From Ignavibacteria bacterium UBA2333 (GTDB lineage: Bacteria > Bacteroidota > Ignavibacteria > Kapaibacteriales > Kapaibacteriaceae): 36,668 nucleotides of DNA. Of this stretch, positions 1 through 8,550 are shown one piece after another; positions within the stretch are counted from its first letter, which is position 1, and each line of letters begins with the position of its first letter. Both the position numbers and the translations under genes were made by a program. The DNA lies in contig DDUR01000013.1 in assembly GCA_002344895.1 (NCBI GenBank), forward strand, positions 1-36,668. The letters run 5' to 3'. Under the pieces are notes generated by a model. That model was not told where the DNA came from, did no database searches, and saw only the letters and a list, made by a program, of their open reading frames with translations.

Positions 1-51
1 TCCGCTTCGCGGGGTGTGCGCTGCGCGAACTCTTCTTCTCCCTCCCTGCCC

Positions 52-135
52 CCCCCCCATCACCCCTACCTCCCTCCCCACCATCAACCCCACCTGCCTC
101 CCCACCCTCAACCCCACCTGCCTCCCCACCTGCCT
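52..135. repeat. C-rich 24-bp tandem array (left)
   Basis: Two near-identical 24-bp units lie at 76-99 and 100-123 and differ at a single base. A degenerate unit precedes them (about 52-75) and a half unit follows (124-135). Each unit has the form CCCCACC..TCAACCCCACC followed by TGCCT. The + strand is almost free of G, so the - strand carries spaced G-tracts. The same unit recurs in the same orientation at the right end of the window (36616-36668). No gene is supported here; short open frames through the array are repeat-encoded. Confidence 0.85.
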
Positions 136-173
136 GTGCATAACTCTCGATTCCGCTAGGTCGTTGATAACGC

Positions 174-181
174 TATATTTG
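174..181 (+). promoter_or_regulatory. Bacteroidota-type -7 element for pheT
   Basis: TATATTTG matches the TAnnTTTG -7 consensus of Bacteroidota housekeeping promoters. A weak -33 candidate (TTC at 151-153) sits 20 bp upstream. Transcription would start near 187, giving a leader of about 20 bases with GGAG at 193-196 before the ATG at 210. Confidence 0.6.
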
Positions 182-209
182 GCTGTATTCGCGGAGAAAA
201 CACGTTCGG

Positions 210-2543
210 ATGAAAGTTTCCCATTCCTGGTTATCGGAGTTTGTTGACCTTGATGCCGCCGGGCTTACGCCGGACGGGATTCAGAGGCTGTTAACAGACA
301 TTGGTCTTGAGGTTGAGCATGTAGATATGCCCGCCAAGGCCCTGGACCGGTTTGTGGTTGGACGTGTGCTCTCATGTGAACGTCATCCAAAGGCCGATAA
401 GCTGAGTGTCTGTACAGTTGACGTTGGAGAATCAGAGCCAAGGACAATTGTCTGTGGTGCACCCAACGTGGCAGCCGGACAAACTGTTGCCGTTGCTCTC
501 GATGGTGCCATTGTGCCGAACGGCGGATTTGAGATTGGACGTCGTACCCTTCGTGGTGTAGAGTCAAACGGAATGATTTGCTCCAAGGCCGAACTTGGTC
601 TCGGAGACGATTCCGATGGTATCTGGGTAATGTCTACGGACGCCCCCTCAGGAACGCCCCTTGCCCAGGCTCTTGGTATTGATGATGTGATCTACGACGT
701 GGCCATTACGCCGAACAGGGCTGACTGTATAAGTCATGTTGGTATCGCTCGTGATCTTGCTGCAGCAGCTACAACGCCTCATACCATCACGTCATCCGCT
801 GTGTTACCACAGGCACGTCAAGGTGTACCCGTTCGTTTGGCCGATGCTGATCTCTGTTCACACTATGTTGCAGTGTCTATCTCCGGCCTCAAGAATGGTC
901 CTTCACCAGAGTGGATACAACGTCGGATAACGGCCTGTGGTATGCGACCCCGGAATCTGTTGGTTGACGTAACAAACTACGTCATGCTCGAAACCGGTCA
1001 GCCACTTCATGCCTTTGACGCTCGTAGTGTAGTTGATGGAATTGTTGTACGTCGGGCCGGAGCTGATACACAGTTCACAACACTCGACGGAAAACAGCGC
1101 ACGCTGCAGCCAGATATGCTCATGATCTGCACACCATCCGGACCAATCGGTGTGGCAGGTGTGATGGGAGGAGAAGATTCGGAAATCAAGGACGATACAA
1201 CGGAAGTTGTGCTCGAAAGTGCATTTTTTGCACCAACGTCGATACGACGTACAGCTCGACTGCTCGGACTCCACACAGATGCATCGTATCGATTTGAGCG
1301 CGGTGTAGATCCTGAAGGTATTCGCCATGCTGCTGCACGAGCTGCTGCACTGTACATGGAGTACGGCGGCGGAACCGTTACCGGTGTAACGGATGAATGC
1401 CCAACACCGTGGACACCCATCACAATTGAGTATCACTATGCCGACGTACAACGATTTGTTGGCGTGAGTGTGACACCGGAAAAGATTGTGGAGATGTTTA
1501 CTGCACTTGGATGTACTGTGACAAATGTGCAAGAGCACGTCTGTACCGTCCAGCCACCATCGTGGCGTGCTGACATTGTAACGGCTATTGACCTCACGGA
1601 AGAGGTCATGCGCCTGAACGGAATTCACAACATTCAACCGGCAACATCTGCAACCATTTCATGGATGCAGCCGCTGCCGACGTATGTGCGGGCAGGGGGC
1701 GAAAAGGGGCCATCGTTTAGCAGGTCTCTTCGCCGTGCCCTTGCTGCGCGCGGATATGCCGAAGCCGTCACAAACGTGTTATGTCCACCAAGTGGTGATG
1801 AATGGCAAATACGTTTACAAAATGCCCTTGGCCTCGAGTTTTCCGCTATGCGCATGTCGCTGGTGCCAGGTCTTGCTGAAGCAGCTGCGCGGACATTACG
1901 ATTTGGAGCTTCGGGTGTTCGGATGTTTGAACACGGCAAGGTCTTCCGCCGTGATCCTTCAGCCGAGTTTGGAAGAACTGAAACAGACAGATTGTGTGCC
2001 GTTGTTGTTGGCAAAACCGACGAACACTGGTCGGCACCGCAGCGTCCGCTCGACGTCTATGACGTTATGGGAGACGTAGCGGCCGCTCTACGACTGGCTG
2101 GAGTAGGGGATGGACGCAGTCTGCCGGCAAATGCCGTGGTAGGAAAACTCGACCCAACACTGGCAAAGTCGCTGGATCTTTCCGTGCCAGTATGGTTTGT
2201 GGAAATGGATGTGCGTTCGCTTGTTCCGGAATCACGTACCTTCGTACCGATCGGTGCCTATCCGGCCGTTCGTCGTGATCTTGCCTTCGTCGTTTCCGAA
2301 GAAGTGCTTGCCGCCGAATTGCTTGGTGTTGTACGATCGGCAAAAACGGACTTGCTCCGCGACGTCGACGTATTTGACATCTATCGCGACACTTCCCTTG
2401 GTTCAGGGAAAAAGAGTGTGGCAGTGGCCTTAACATTCCGAAGTGACGAGCGCACGCTTGTTGATGCAGAAGTTGATGCTGCTGTGGCCGAAATTGTCAC
2501 CATCACGGAACGGTCGTTGGGTGCGACCGTTCGGGGATCGTAA
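210..2543 (+). CDS. pheT: Phenylalanine--tRNA ligase, beta subunit
   Basis: Beta chain of the (alpha-beta)2 phenylalanyl-tRNA synthetase, which attaches phenylalanine to tRNA-Phe in the cytoplasm. The start MKVSHSWL is the typical PheT opening. An OB-fold tRNA-binding domain follows at about residues 40-150 (FVVGRVLSCERHPKADKL), then the B3/B4 editing region, the B5 domain, the catalytic-like core and a C-terminal anticodon-binding FDX-ACB domain (about 685-777, containing YPAVRRDLAFVV). The 777-residue length is normal. The pheS partner is not in the window. A copy of a dispersed G-tract repeat falls inside the gene and encodes GGEKGP around residues 495-500, apparently in a loop. The gene heads a + strand run leading to zapA and rny. 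Confidence 0.97.
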   Translation: MKVSHSWLSEFVDLDAAGLTPDGIQRLLTDIGLEVEHVDMPAKALDRFVVGRVLSCERHPKADKLSVCTVDVGESEPRTIVCGAPNVAAGQTVAVALDGAIVPNGGFEIGRRTLRGVESNGMICSKAELGLGDDSDGIWVMSTDAPSGTPLAQALGIDDVIYDVAITPNRADCISHVGIARDLAAAATTPHTITSSAVLPQARQGVPVRLADADLCSHYVAVSISGLKNGPSPEWIQRRITACGMRPRNLLVDVTNYVMLETGQPLHAFDARSVVDGIVVRRAGADTQFTTLDGKQRTLQPDMLMICTPSGPIGVAGVMGGEDSEIKDDTTEVVLESAFFAPTSIRRTARLLGLHTDASYRFERGVDPEGIRHAAARAAALYMEYGGGTVTGVTDECPTPWTPITIEYHYADVQRFVGVSVTPEKIVEMFTALGCTVTNVQEHVCTVQPPSWRADIVTAIDLTEEVMRLNGIHNIQPATSATISWMQPLPTYVRAGGEKGPSFSRSLRRALAARGYAEAVTNVLCPPSGDEWQIRLQNALGLEFSAMRMSLVPGLAEAAARTLRFGASGVRMFEHGKVFRRDPSAEFGRTETDRLCAVVVGKTDEHWSAPQRPLDVYDVMGDVAAALRLAGVGDGRSLPANAVVGKLDPTLAKSLDLSVPVWFVEMDVRSLVPESRTFVPIGAYPAVRRDLAFVVSEEVLAAELLGVVRSAKTDLLRDVDVFDIYRDTSLGSGKKSVAVALTFRSDERTLVDAEVDAAVAEIVTITERSLGATVRGS
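1695..1711 (+). repeat. G-tract dispersed repeat, copy 1 (in pheT)
   Basis: Five Gs, CGAAAA, then four Gs and CC. This is the longest-spacer form of the family and lies in frame inside PheT. Confidence 0.6.
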
Positions 2544-2560
2544 TCGGAGGGTTCTAGTCC

Positions 2561-3853
2561 ATGGGTCCGACGCCGGAACGACACGAACGACAGGAAAACA
2601 GTAACGAACAGGCTGAGCAGTCTGCGCTCTTCGCCTCGACGACAGCCGCCGAAGGTCGCCCCGAAACGATGAACATGGTTCGTCGTTTCTGGGACATCGT
2701 CAACAAGGCTGCCGACGTTATCGTTACACTTCGTCAGGAAAATGCCATCCTGCAAGCTCAGAATCAGACGCTTCGCCATAGCGAAAGCGATATTCAGAAG
2801 CGTGTAGAAGGTTTCCTTGAACGTATTGCCGAACTCGAACGTGATGTTCTGGAACGCACCGAACGTGCTGCCCTCGCAACTGAAGAAGCAGCAGCCCTTC
2901 GTGAAGAATTGGCTGCTCAATATGCAGCGGCACAAGCTGCAACGGCGACAGCACAGGATGCCGTGAACCGAGCAGCGGAATCTCAATCAGAGCTCACGGT
3001 GTTGCGTCAGGTTCAAACGCAGGTACAACCGGACACACAGCCAACAACTGCCGATCCGGTTACGGATAAACAGCCAGAGCCTCCGGTAGCCGACCAACCG
3101 CTCAGTCAACACGAAGCCCTGCGAAATGTTATCGTTCCTCCCGTGGTTATCCACGACATTGGAACCATCGACGAAGCGTCACTCGAAGAGCTGGATGCAC
3201 TTCGCACAAAGGCTCAGGCACTTGAGGCAACGAACGCCGATCTTATGCGTGTGAATGCCGATCTCTCGGCTGCTCACAGTGCACTTGGTGCCGAACACGA
3301 TGATCTTAAGGCTCGTTACGAAGCCCAGATCTATCACATTGACCGACTCGAAGACGAACTTCGCGAACTCCGTGCACGGATGGAAGAGGCGACGGCCCAA
3401 CTGGCCGACTATTCGTCGATCTCCGAACAGCTCGATACCGTACGCGAAGAACTCGAACTCCGCACATCAAAACTTGACGAACTCCAGGATCAACTCGCCG
3501 AAGTCCTTGCCCGCAGAGATGATATCAAGGGGGCAGAAGGGGCCGATGAGGCAAGCCTCATCGCCGAACGCGACGAAGAAATTCTGGAACTCCGGCGTGA
3601 ACTTGCGCACGTAAGTGCTGACCTCGCACGGTCCATGGAAATCGTGGAAATCTACCGTGCCGCCGGCCTCCGTCATCTCGAAGATCCGACGTTGGCCAAT
3701 CAGATGGCCCTCTTCGGAGTAGCAACACCTTCGCCGGCCTCCGTGCCAACAGCGACGGTTCTTAACAAGCTTGACGATCGGCAGTTACGACAGCTCGCAG
3801 GGCGTATTGACGCCATGGCTGATCGCATCGCCGTATTGTTTGGAATTCACTAA
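2561..3853 (+). CDS. Long coiled-coil protein of the pheT-zapA interval
   Basis: A 430-residue cytoplasmic protein with no signal peptide or membrane segment. Residues about 40-130 form a heptad-rich coiled coil beginning FWDIVNKAADVIVTLRQEN. A Pro/Gln/Thr-rich linker follows (about 150-190), then a second long coiled coil (about 205-385) and a short C-terminal helix. GGAGG at 2547-2551 precedes the ATG. In many Bacteroidota a much shorter coiled-coil gene sits directly before zapA, and the first coil here resembles that kind of protein. A role in cell division alongside ZapA is inferred from position only. Residues about 323-328 (KGAEGA) come from a copy of the dispersed G-tract repeat. Confidence 0.75.
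   Translation: MGPTPERHERQENSNEQAEQSALFASTTAAEGRPETMNMVRRFWDIVNKAADVIVTLRQENAILQAQNQTLRHSESDIQKRVEGFLERIAELERDVLERTERAALATEEAAALREELAAQYAAAQAATATAQDAVNRAAESQSELTVLRQVQTQVQPDTQPTTADPVTDKQPEPPVADQPLSQHEALRNVIVPPVVIHDIGTIDEASLEELDALRTKAQALEATNADLMRVNADLSAAHSALGAEHDDLKARYEAQIYHIDRLEDELRELRARMEEATAQLADYSSISEQLDTVREELELRTSKLDELQDQLAEVLARRDDIKGAEGADEASLIAERDEEILELRRELAHVSADLARSMEIVEIYRAAGLRHLEDPTLANQMALFGVATPSPASVPTATVLNKLDDRQLRQLAGRIDAMADRIAVLFGIH
3529..3544 (+). repeat. G-tract dispersed repeat, copy 2 (in coiled-coil gene)
   Basis: Five Gs, CAGAA, four Gs, CC. It is read as KGAEGA, the same peptide produced by the copy in uppS. Confidence 0.65.
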
Positions 3854-3883
3854 CTTTACGTCAACGACACACGCGGCGACACC

Positions 3884-4174
3884 ATGTCGAAAGCGATCAG
3901 AGTCAACATCGGTGGAAAAGACCTCACTCTTCGTGGAGACGACGAAGAGAAGATCAAGAAGTCAGTCAGGGAAGTCAACATTCAGATTCAGGCCCTGCAG
4001 CAATCGTTGCGCGAACAATCAACGCCGACATTGTCCTTGCTAGCAGCCTTGAATATCGCAGAACGCTATCATGACGCGCTCGACCAGAACGACCGGGATC
4101 TCCGGTACGTGGCGCAGGAACTCGACAAGATGTCGCAGTTCCTCGAGCGTGCATGGCGTCAGCCCCTTCCCTAG
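3884..4174 (+). CDS. zapA: Cell division protein ZapA
   Basis: A 96-residue ZapA-family protein that stabilises FtsZ bundles at the division ring. The N-terminal strand-rich part (KAIRVNIGGKDLTLRGDDEE) leads into a long C-terminal helix (about 25-90) that forms the tetrameric coiled coil. The central helix keeps the family pattern TLSLLAALNIAERY. It starts 30 bases after the upstream coiled-coil gene. A structured non-coding stretch separates it from rny, an arrangement like the zapA-6S RNA linkage known from other bacteria. Confidence 0.9.
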   Translation: MSKAIRVNIGGKDLTLRGDDEEKIKKSVREVNIQIQALQQSLREQSTPTLSLLAALNIAERYHDALDQNDRDLRYVAQELDKMSQFLERAWRQPLP

Positions 4175-4184
4175 CCCCCTTCCT

Positions 4185-4460
4185 GTTTGACGGGTCGTCC
4201 TTTCCGTGGACGTCACAGCGTGAGAGTCGGAGAAAGCGTAGTCGCATTCCCCGCTCTCGGTCCGCACGTTTGAAAAAGAACCGAACATTTTTTTCTGCTC
4301 GGGAACTAGGCTCCGGCCATCAATGGCAGGCCTCACCCGCCCTGGCGGGAACGATCTTGTGCCCGTGGCATGAGTGGCCGCTTCGGCAACGAAGATCGGC
4401 AGTCGTTCAGTGGACGTCAGCGATGTCCGGGATGGTACCCACCGTGCGCACCAAAAAGGT
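4185..4460 (+). ncRNA. ssrS: Probable 6S RNA (ssrS), ends approximate
   Basis: A 388-base gap between zapA and rny has no convincing reading frame but contains many nested complements. An apical stem pairs CGGCCA (4314-4319) with TGGCCG (4375-4380) and encloses the hairpin CCCGC/GCGGG (4336-4340 with 4345-4349). A small hairpin CTTCG-GCAA-CGAAG (4381-4394) lies just 3' of the apical stem, where 6S RNAs often form a 3' central-bubble hairpin. GACGTC occurs on both arms (near 4208 and 4415) and could close the molecule. ssrS follows zapA in Escherichia coli, which supports the call. It rests on position and partial folding; a covariance-model search was not possible. Confidence 0.45.
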
Positions 4461-4471
4461 TCTTTAAAAAC

Positions 4472-4558
4472 AGTCTCCTCCGGGAGAAGGTTGCCGAGAG
4501 CGGGTCTGCGGCTCATCCACTCACGATGAGCCCGGTGGAAGCACCGGGAGAGGAGAGC
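4472..4558 (+). promoter_or_regulatory. Structured leader of rny
   Basis: Three hairpins stand in a row before rny: TCTCC/GGAGA (4474-4478 with 4483-4487), GCTCAT/ATGAGC (4511-4516 with 4526-4531) and a perfect 7-bp CCCGGTG/CACCGGG with loop GAAG (4531-4548). The last touches the Shine-Dalgarno stretch GGAGAGGAG (about 4547-4555), so folding could limit ribosome access. Regulation is inferred. Confidence 0.45.
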
Positions 4559-4562
4559 AGCA

Positions 4563-6128
4563 ATGGAGCCCATGACCCTGGGTATTGTCGTCGGCGCAGC
4601 AGTCGCCGGCGTCGGATTCTTCATAACATATCTGTCCGGCAAGAAGGTAGCCGCAAGCACCGTAGCCGAAGCCGAAACAAAGGCTCGGAGTCTTGTCGAT
4701 GAAGCACAAAAAGAAGCAAATGCGATAAAGCGCGAAAAACTTCTCGAAGCAAAAGAAGAGCTTCAGAAACAAAAGCGCCAGTATGAATCAGAACGCGATA
4801 CTCGTGATGCGAAGGCAAAACAGTTTGAAAAGGAGCTGCGCCGTCGTGAAGAAGGTCTCGAACAGAAGTTCGACGTTATCGCCAAGAAGGAAAAACAGCT
4901 TTCTCAGCTCGAAACAGATCTGACGCGGAAGCATCAGTCGATTGATACGAAGCTGAAGGATTTGCAGGTCACGATGGACGAGCAAACGGCTCGTCTTGAG
5001 CGTATTACCGGCATGAGCCGCGAGGATGCGAAGAAGTTCCTCGTGGATAATATGGTCAACGATGCTCGTGCCGAAGCCGCCCAATTGGTTAAGGATGTGC
5101 GCGACGAGGCGAAGATTAATGCCCGGAAGGAAGCACAACGAATCGTTCTGATGGCGATTCAACGTACGGCGTCAGATCACTCCGTAGAAAACACGGTAAG
5201 CGTGGTAAATCTGCACACGGATGAGATGAAGGGCCGGATCATCGGTAAGGAAGGCCGGAACATCCGTGCCTTTGAAGCTGCCACCGGTATTGATCTGATT
5301 ATTGACGATACACCGGAAGCTGTAGTTATCAGCGGTTTTGATCCATTCCGCCGTGAAGTGGCCCGTGTGTCCCTCGAACGGCTGATGGGTGACGGTCGTA
5401 TCCACCCTGCTCGTATTGAAGAAGTTGTCGACAAGGTCCGTAAGGAACTCGAAGAGGAGATTGTTCGTGTCGGCGAAAACGCCCTCATGGAGCTCGGTAT
5501 TCACAACATTCATCCGGAACTCGTTCGATACGTTGGTAAGATGAAGTATCGTTCGTCGTACGGACAGAACTTGCTTGCCCACAGTATTGAGGTGGGATAC
5601 CTCGCAGCGATTATGGCCAATGAACTTGGCCTAGATGTGAACCTTGCAAAACGAGCTGGTCTGCTTCATGATATCGGCAAGACAGTGGATCGTGACATTG
5701 AAGGTCCGCACGCCTTGCTTGGTATGGAGCTCACAAAGAAGTTTAAGGAGCATCCGCTCGTTGTGAATGCCGTCGGTGCTCACCACGACGATATTGAAAT
5801 GGAGTCGCCGGTTGCCGTGCTCGTTCAGGCTGCTGACAGTATCAGTGGTGCTCGTCCGGGTGCACGCCGTGAATCCCTGGAGAACTACGTTAAACGTCTG
5901 CAACAACTCGAAGAGATTGCAACGTCGTTTGATGGAGTCACGAAGACCTATGCCATTCAGGCAGGTCGTGAGGTACGCGTGATGATTGAACCTGAGCGTA
6001 TTGACGATTTGCGTGCCGATCAACTGGCGAATGACATTGCCAAACGAATCGAGACGGAGATGGAATACCCAGGTCAGATTAAGGTCACCGTCATCCGCGA
6101 ACGTCGTAGCCAGGCAATTGCCAAGTAA
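4563..6128 (+). CDS. rny: Ribonuclease Y
   Basis: Membrane-anchored endoribonuclease that begins turnover of many mRNAs. Residues about 5-24 form the transmembrane anchor (LGIVVGAAVAGVGFFI). A long charged coiled coil runs to about 165. The KH domain follows at about 208-275 with the RNA-binding loop GRIIGKEGRNIR. The HD domain at about 335-430 carries HSIEVGYLAA and the metal site LLHDIGKTVD. The 521-residue length is standard. The ATG is preceded by a strong purine-rich ribosome-binding site. Its stop overlaps the next gene's start (TAATG), implying translational coupling. Confidence 0.97.
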   Translation: MEPMTLGIVVGAAVAGVGFFITYLSGKKVAASTVAEAETKARSLVDEAQKEANAIKREKLLEAKEELQKQKRQYESERDTRDAKAKQFEKELRRREEGLEQKFDVIAKKEKQLSQLETDLTRKHQSIDTKLKDLQVTMDEQTARLERITGMSREDAKKFLVDNMVNDARAEAAQLVKDVRDEAKINARKEAQRIVLMAIQRTASDHSVENTVSVVNLHTDEMKGRIIGKEGRNIRAFEAATGIDLIIDDTPEAVVISGFDPFRREVARVSLERLMGDGRIHPARIEEVVDKVRKELEEEIVRVGENALMELGIHNIHPELVRYVGKMKYRSSYGQNLLAHSIEVGYLAAIMANELGLDVNLAKRAGLLHDIGKTVDRDIEGPHALLGMELTKKFKEHPLVVNAVGAHHDDIEMESPVAVLVQAADSISGARPGARRESLENYVKRLQQLEEIATSFDGVTKTYAIQAGREVRVMIEPERIDDLRADQLANDIAKRIETEMEYPGQIKVTVIRERRSQAIAK

Positions 6129-6844
6129 TGCTCGATCCCATCCGCTCACTGCTGGCAACCATTGGTGTTCCGGAAGTTCTTGACGATCCGGACCGTCTAG
6201 CTGAATTTGGTGATCATGAATTTGAAGTGCTCGAACGTGCCTATACCATGGCACTTGAACTTACCGGTCACTACGCAGCAGCAGATGCGGACGAGGAACG
6301 TGAAGCTCTCGACGTACTCTTCCTTACACGAATGACACTCAGTACGGCCCGATACCTTCGGGCCGTACTTGTGCTTGGTCCACCGGCCGAGGCACCAGCG
6401 CTGACTGTTCTCCGGAAGGATTGGCAGGGACATCCAATGCATCGGAGTAGTCGGGAAGACCTGGATGATTTACTTGTCCCAACGCAAACGTTAAACGTTC
6501 TGGAGGAGATCGGTCTTCCAGCAGATCGTGTGGCAGAGATTACGTTTGATGAGCGACTGGAACGTGTAGCAGAAAGTGAACAATTATATGGAGTTGATGA
6601 CGACTCGGAATCCTTCTTCCGGTCGTTGTGGAAGATTGGTGTTGCAGATAATGGAGACCTGATCTGTATTGATGAACGTGCCGATGGAACGATCTGTCGA
6701 CTTGAGAAGGACTGGGGCTTCATGAGTATGATCTACGTCTCAGCCTCCATCTCGCATTACTTGCATTGGTTGGCATTGTATCGCACCTCACCCGAAGCTG
6801 CAGCTGCATGGGCAAAGGTGAATGATGAAGCATCTCTGAGCTAA
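6128..6844 (+). CDS. Uncharacterised protein coupled to rny
   Basis: A 238-residue soluble acidic protein with no signal peptide. The start overlaps the rny stop by one base. Its family was not firmly recognised. The C-terminal third reads NGDLICIDERADGTI, then a Trp-containing strand, then SISHYLHWLALYR. This resembles the end of SMI1/KNR4 (SUKH) domains, where a GDxICLD strand precedes a terminal helix. The N-terminal half is helical and does not obviously fit that fold. SUKH proteins are often immunity or adaptor proteins, but nothing nearby looks like a toxin. Function is unknown. Confidence 0.7.
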   Translation: MLDPIRSLLATIGVPEVLDDPDRLAEFGDHEFEVLERAYTMALELTGHYAAADADEEREALDVLFLTRMTLSTARYLRAVLVLGPPAEAPALTVLRKDWQGHPMHRSSREDLDDLLVPTQTLNVLEEIGLPADRVAEITFDERLERVAESEQLYGVDDDSESFFRSLWKIGVADNGDLICIDERADGTICRLEKDWGFMSMIYVSASISHYLHWLALYRTSPEAAAAWAKVNDEASLS

Positions 6845-6872
6845 ACGCCACACTTTACCGTACAGCACCGAC

Positions 6873-7781
6873 GTGATCTTTGCCATCCTCACTCTGCTGT
6901 CGTGGACAGCTGGTACGTTCGCCTTTCTGACGGCTTCGCGGAAGATCTATCCAGCACTGTTAAATCGTGTCCGCCTGGGCCTTGCCGCTGTAATAACCTT
7001 CATAGCTGCCTGTATCTACCAGGGATTGTTTCCGTGGCAGCTTGTGATGCAACCTTCGGTTGAGTCGTGGATCTTCCTCGGTCTTTCAGGTATTGTTGGC
7101 CTCACGATCGGTGACTACTTCGGATTTACTGCCCTGCGAATTCTCGGTGCACGCCGTCACAGTGTTGTTGCAACCACCGCCCCCATTTTTGCTGCCCTTG
7201 GTGCATTTACCTTCGCAAACGAAGGACTTACTCTTCATACTCTCGTTGGCATGGTGATATGTATCGGAGGTGTTCTCCTCGCCATGTCGTCGGCGCGTGA
7301 GCGTCAGGCCGTTGAAGGTGAAGGATACGGAACGTATACGATGGGAGTACTGATGGGAATTGGTGCTGCTGTTGGACAAGGCATCGGCCTTGTGCTTGCT
7401 AAACTTGGTATGCACTCGTCCGGTGTTAAGATAGATCCAGTGCAGGCCACGTTTATGCGTATGTCGATCGGATTTTTGAGTACCTATGTGCTCGACCTTA
7501 CACAACGTGGCCCCCTTCGCCCCTTATCCGAAGCATTTGTAGACAAGGAGGGTAGGAATGGTATGTTCCTTGGTGTGCTCTTTGGTCCGACACTCGGTGT
7601 TACCATGTCGCTCGCCGCAGCAGCGACCCTCGATCTTGCCGTTGCACAGACAATCTTTTCCATGACGCCGGTTGTTATTACACTTGTTGCTATTCTCCGA
7701 GAACGCCGTTTCCCGCCCCTGATATCACTTGTCGGCTTAGCCGTAGCTATTGCAGGCGTCGTAATCTTGGTGGCAGGGTAA
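6873..7781 (+). CDS. EamA/DMT-superfamily permease
   Basis: A 302-residue inner-membrane protein with about ten hydrophobic segments in two related halves, the EamA (drug/metabolite transporter) layout. The first half contains GLTIGDYFGFTALRILGARRHSVV and the second FGPTLGVTMSLAAAATLDLAVAQTI, the expected internal repeat; the segment VITLVAILRERRFP matches the family's last-helix region. The substrate cannot be told from sequence. The start is GTG at 6873 with no clear ribosome-binding site, 28 bases after the previous gene. A dispersed-repeat copy at 7511-7523 encodes RGPLRPL in the loop between the halves. Confidence 0.85.
   Translation: MIFAILTLLSWTAGTFAFLTASRKIYPALLNRVRLGLAAVITFIAACIYQGLFPWQLVMQPSVESWIFLGLSGIVGLTIGDYFGFTALRILGARRHSVVATTAPIFAALGAFTFANEGLTLHTLVGMVICIGGVLLAMSSARERQAVEGEGYGTYTMGVLMGIGAAVGQGIGLVLAKLGMHSSGVKIDPVQATFMRMSIGFLSTYVLDLTQRGPLRPLSEAFVDKEGRNGMFLGVLFGPTLGVTMSLAAAATLDLAVAQTIFSMTPVVITLVAILRERRFPPLISLVGLAVAIAGVVILVAG
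7511..7523 (-). repeat. G-tract dispersed repeat, copy 3 (in EamA gene)
   Basis: On the - strand: four Gs, CGAA, five Gs. The 13 bases are identical to the copy at 9006-9018. Confidence 0.6.
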
Positions 7782-7785
7782 AAAA

Positions 7786-7807
7786 AAACAGCTCCGGAGA
7801 GCTGTTT
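7786..7807 (-). terminator. Terminator between EamA gene and HU operon
   Basis: A perfect 9-bp stem, AAACAGCTC paired with GAGCTGTTT, with loop CGGA. Eight As at 7781-7788 become a U-tract on the - strand, so it best terminates the HU-TPR-small protein operon. It may also slow + strand transcription leaving the permease gene. Confidence 0.85.
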
Positions 7808-7811
7808 CAGA

Positions 7812-7907
7812 TTACCTGTTCTTCTTCTTGTGACGGTTCTTACGAAGCCGTTTTTTGCGCTTGTGGGTGGCCATTTTATGGCGCTTGCGTTTTTTTCCGC
7901 AGGGCAT
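7812..7907 (-). CDS. 31-residue basic AURKAIP1/COX24-domain protein
   Basis: Reading from the ATG complement at 7905-7907 gives MPCGKKRKRHKMATHKR, then KKRLRKNRHKKKNR and a stop. This matches the very short bacterial members of the AURKAIP1/COX24 (DUF1713) family, found in Bacteroidota. The mitochondrial relative is small-subunit ribosomal protein mS38, so a ribosome-associated role is likely but inferred. AAGGAA sits seven bases before the ATG. It is the last gene before the terminator and lies 36 bases after the TPR gene. More than half of the residues are Lys, Arg or His. Confidence 0.8.
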   Translation of the reverse strand: MPCGKKRKRHKMATHKRKKRLRKNRHKKKNR

Positions 7908-7943
7908 GATGGTTTCCTTGGAAGACGGTTGTTAATTCGTGAT

Positions 7944-8549
7944 TTATGATGTGGTTTCGAGAGAAGTGACGGCGTTTGCTGCTCGCTGACCGATCTCCGT
8001 TGCTGGATTGGCACTGCGGCATTTGATGAACCACGCCTTTGCTTCGTCTGGGTTGTTCATCTGGACGTACATCACGCCGAGATTAAACATCGCCATCTGA
8101 TTCTGTGGATCGCGATCAACAACACTCTTGAGCATTGTTATCGCTTCATCAGGCCTGTCTTGTTGGAAAATGCAGTAGGCAAGATCAATTCGTACCTCAG
8201 CATTCCGATTGTCAACGTTGTTCAGGAAAGCTCGATAGTGTTTTTCGGCAGTAGACCAGCGACGCAGCCGGTAGGCAATGTTACCTGCCGAAACGATCAG
8301 CATACTATCCGTCGAATGCGTTGTTATCGAGTCCTCAAGTTCCGCCAGTAACACCGAAAGTGACGAGTCACGTCGTGCCGCACTGTCGGCTGCTGCAGCT
8401 TGTTCAGCAAATGCCCGGCGTTGTTCGGCCCGTTCTGCAGCCTTAGGTGCGCCTTCTTCAGCTGCCTGGGATACCATCCAACGGTGAATACCGAATGATG
8501 TTGCCGCCACCGAAACGGTGACGACCAGGGCCAAGAGCCATGGCTTCAT
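7944..8549 (-). CDS. Membrane-anchored TPR protein
   Basis: A 201-residue protein starting MKPWLLALVV. One N-terminal hydrophobic segment (about 2-20) anchors or exports it. An Ala/Glu-rich helix follows (about 30-60). Two to three tetratricopeptide units cover about 80-185, with the TPR pattern clearest in AMFNLGVMYVQMNNPDEAKAWF. The chosen ATG lies one base after the HU stop, so the two are translationally coupled; longer starts would run into HU. TPRs bind partner proteins; the partner is unknown. Similar TPR proteins are common in Bacteroidota envelopes. Confidence 0.8.
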   Translation of the reverse strand: MKPWLLALVVTVSVAATSFGIHRWMVSQAAEEGAPKAAERAEQRRAFAEQAAAADSAARRDSSLSVLLAELEDSITTHSTDSMLIVSAGNIAYRLRRWSTAEKHYRAFLNNVDNRNAEVRIDLAYCIFQQDRPDEAITMLKSVVDRDPQNQMAMFNLGVMYVQMNNPDEAKAWFIKCRSANPATEIGQRAANAVTSLETTS

Positions 8550-8550
8550 C

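Noticed and set aside
14..247. Small protein at the left end
   Set aside because: It is the C-rich array read as LPT/NPTC repeats and overlaps the pheT promoter and start.
903..1637. Long antisense frame inside pheT, on the - strand
   Set aside because: It mirrors the codon pattern of pheT, has no homology that I recognise and no ribosome-binding site.
4185..4460. RNase P RNA, SRP RNA or tmRNA
   Set aside because: None of the hallmark conserved segments of those RNAs were seen; only the 6S position and folding fit.
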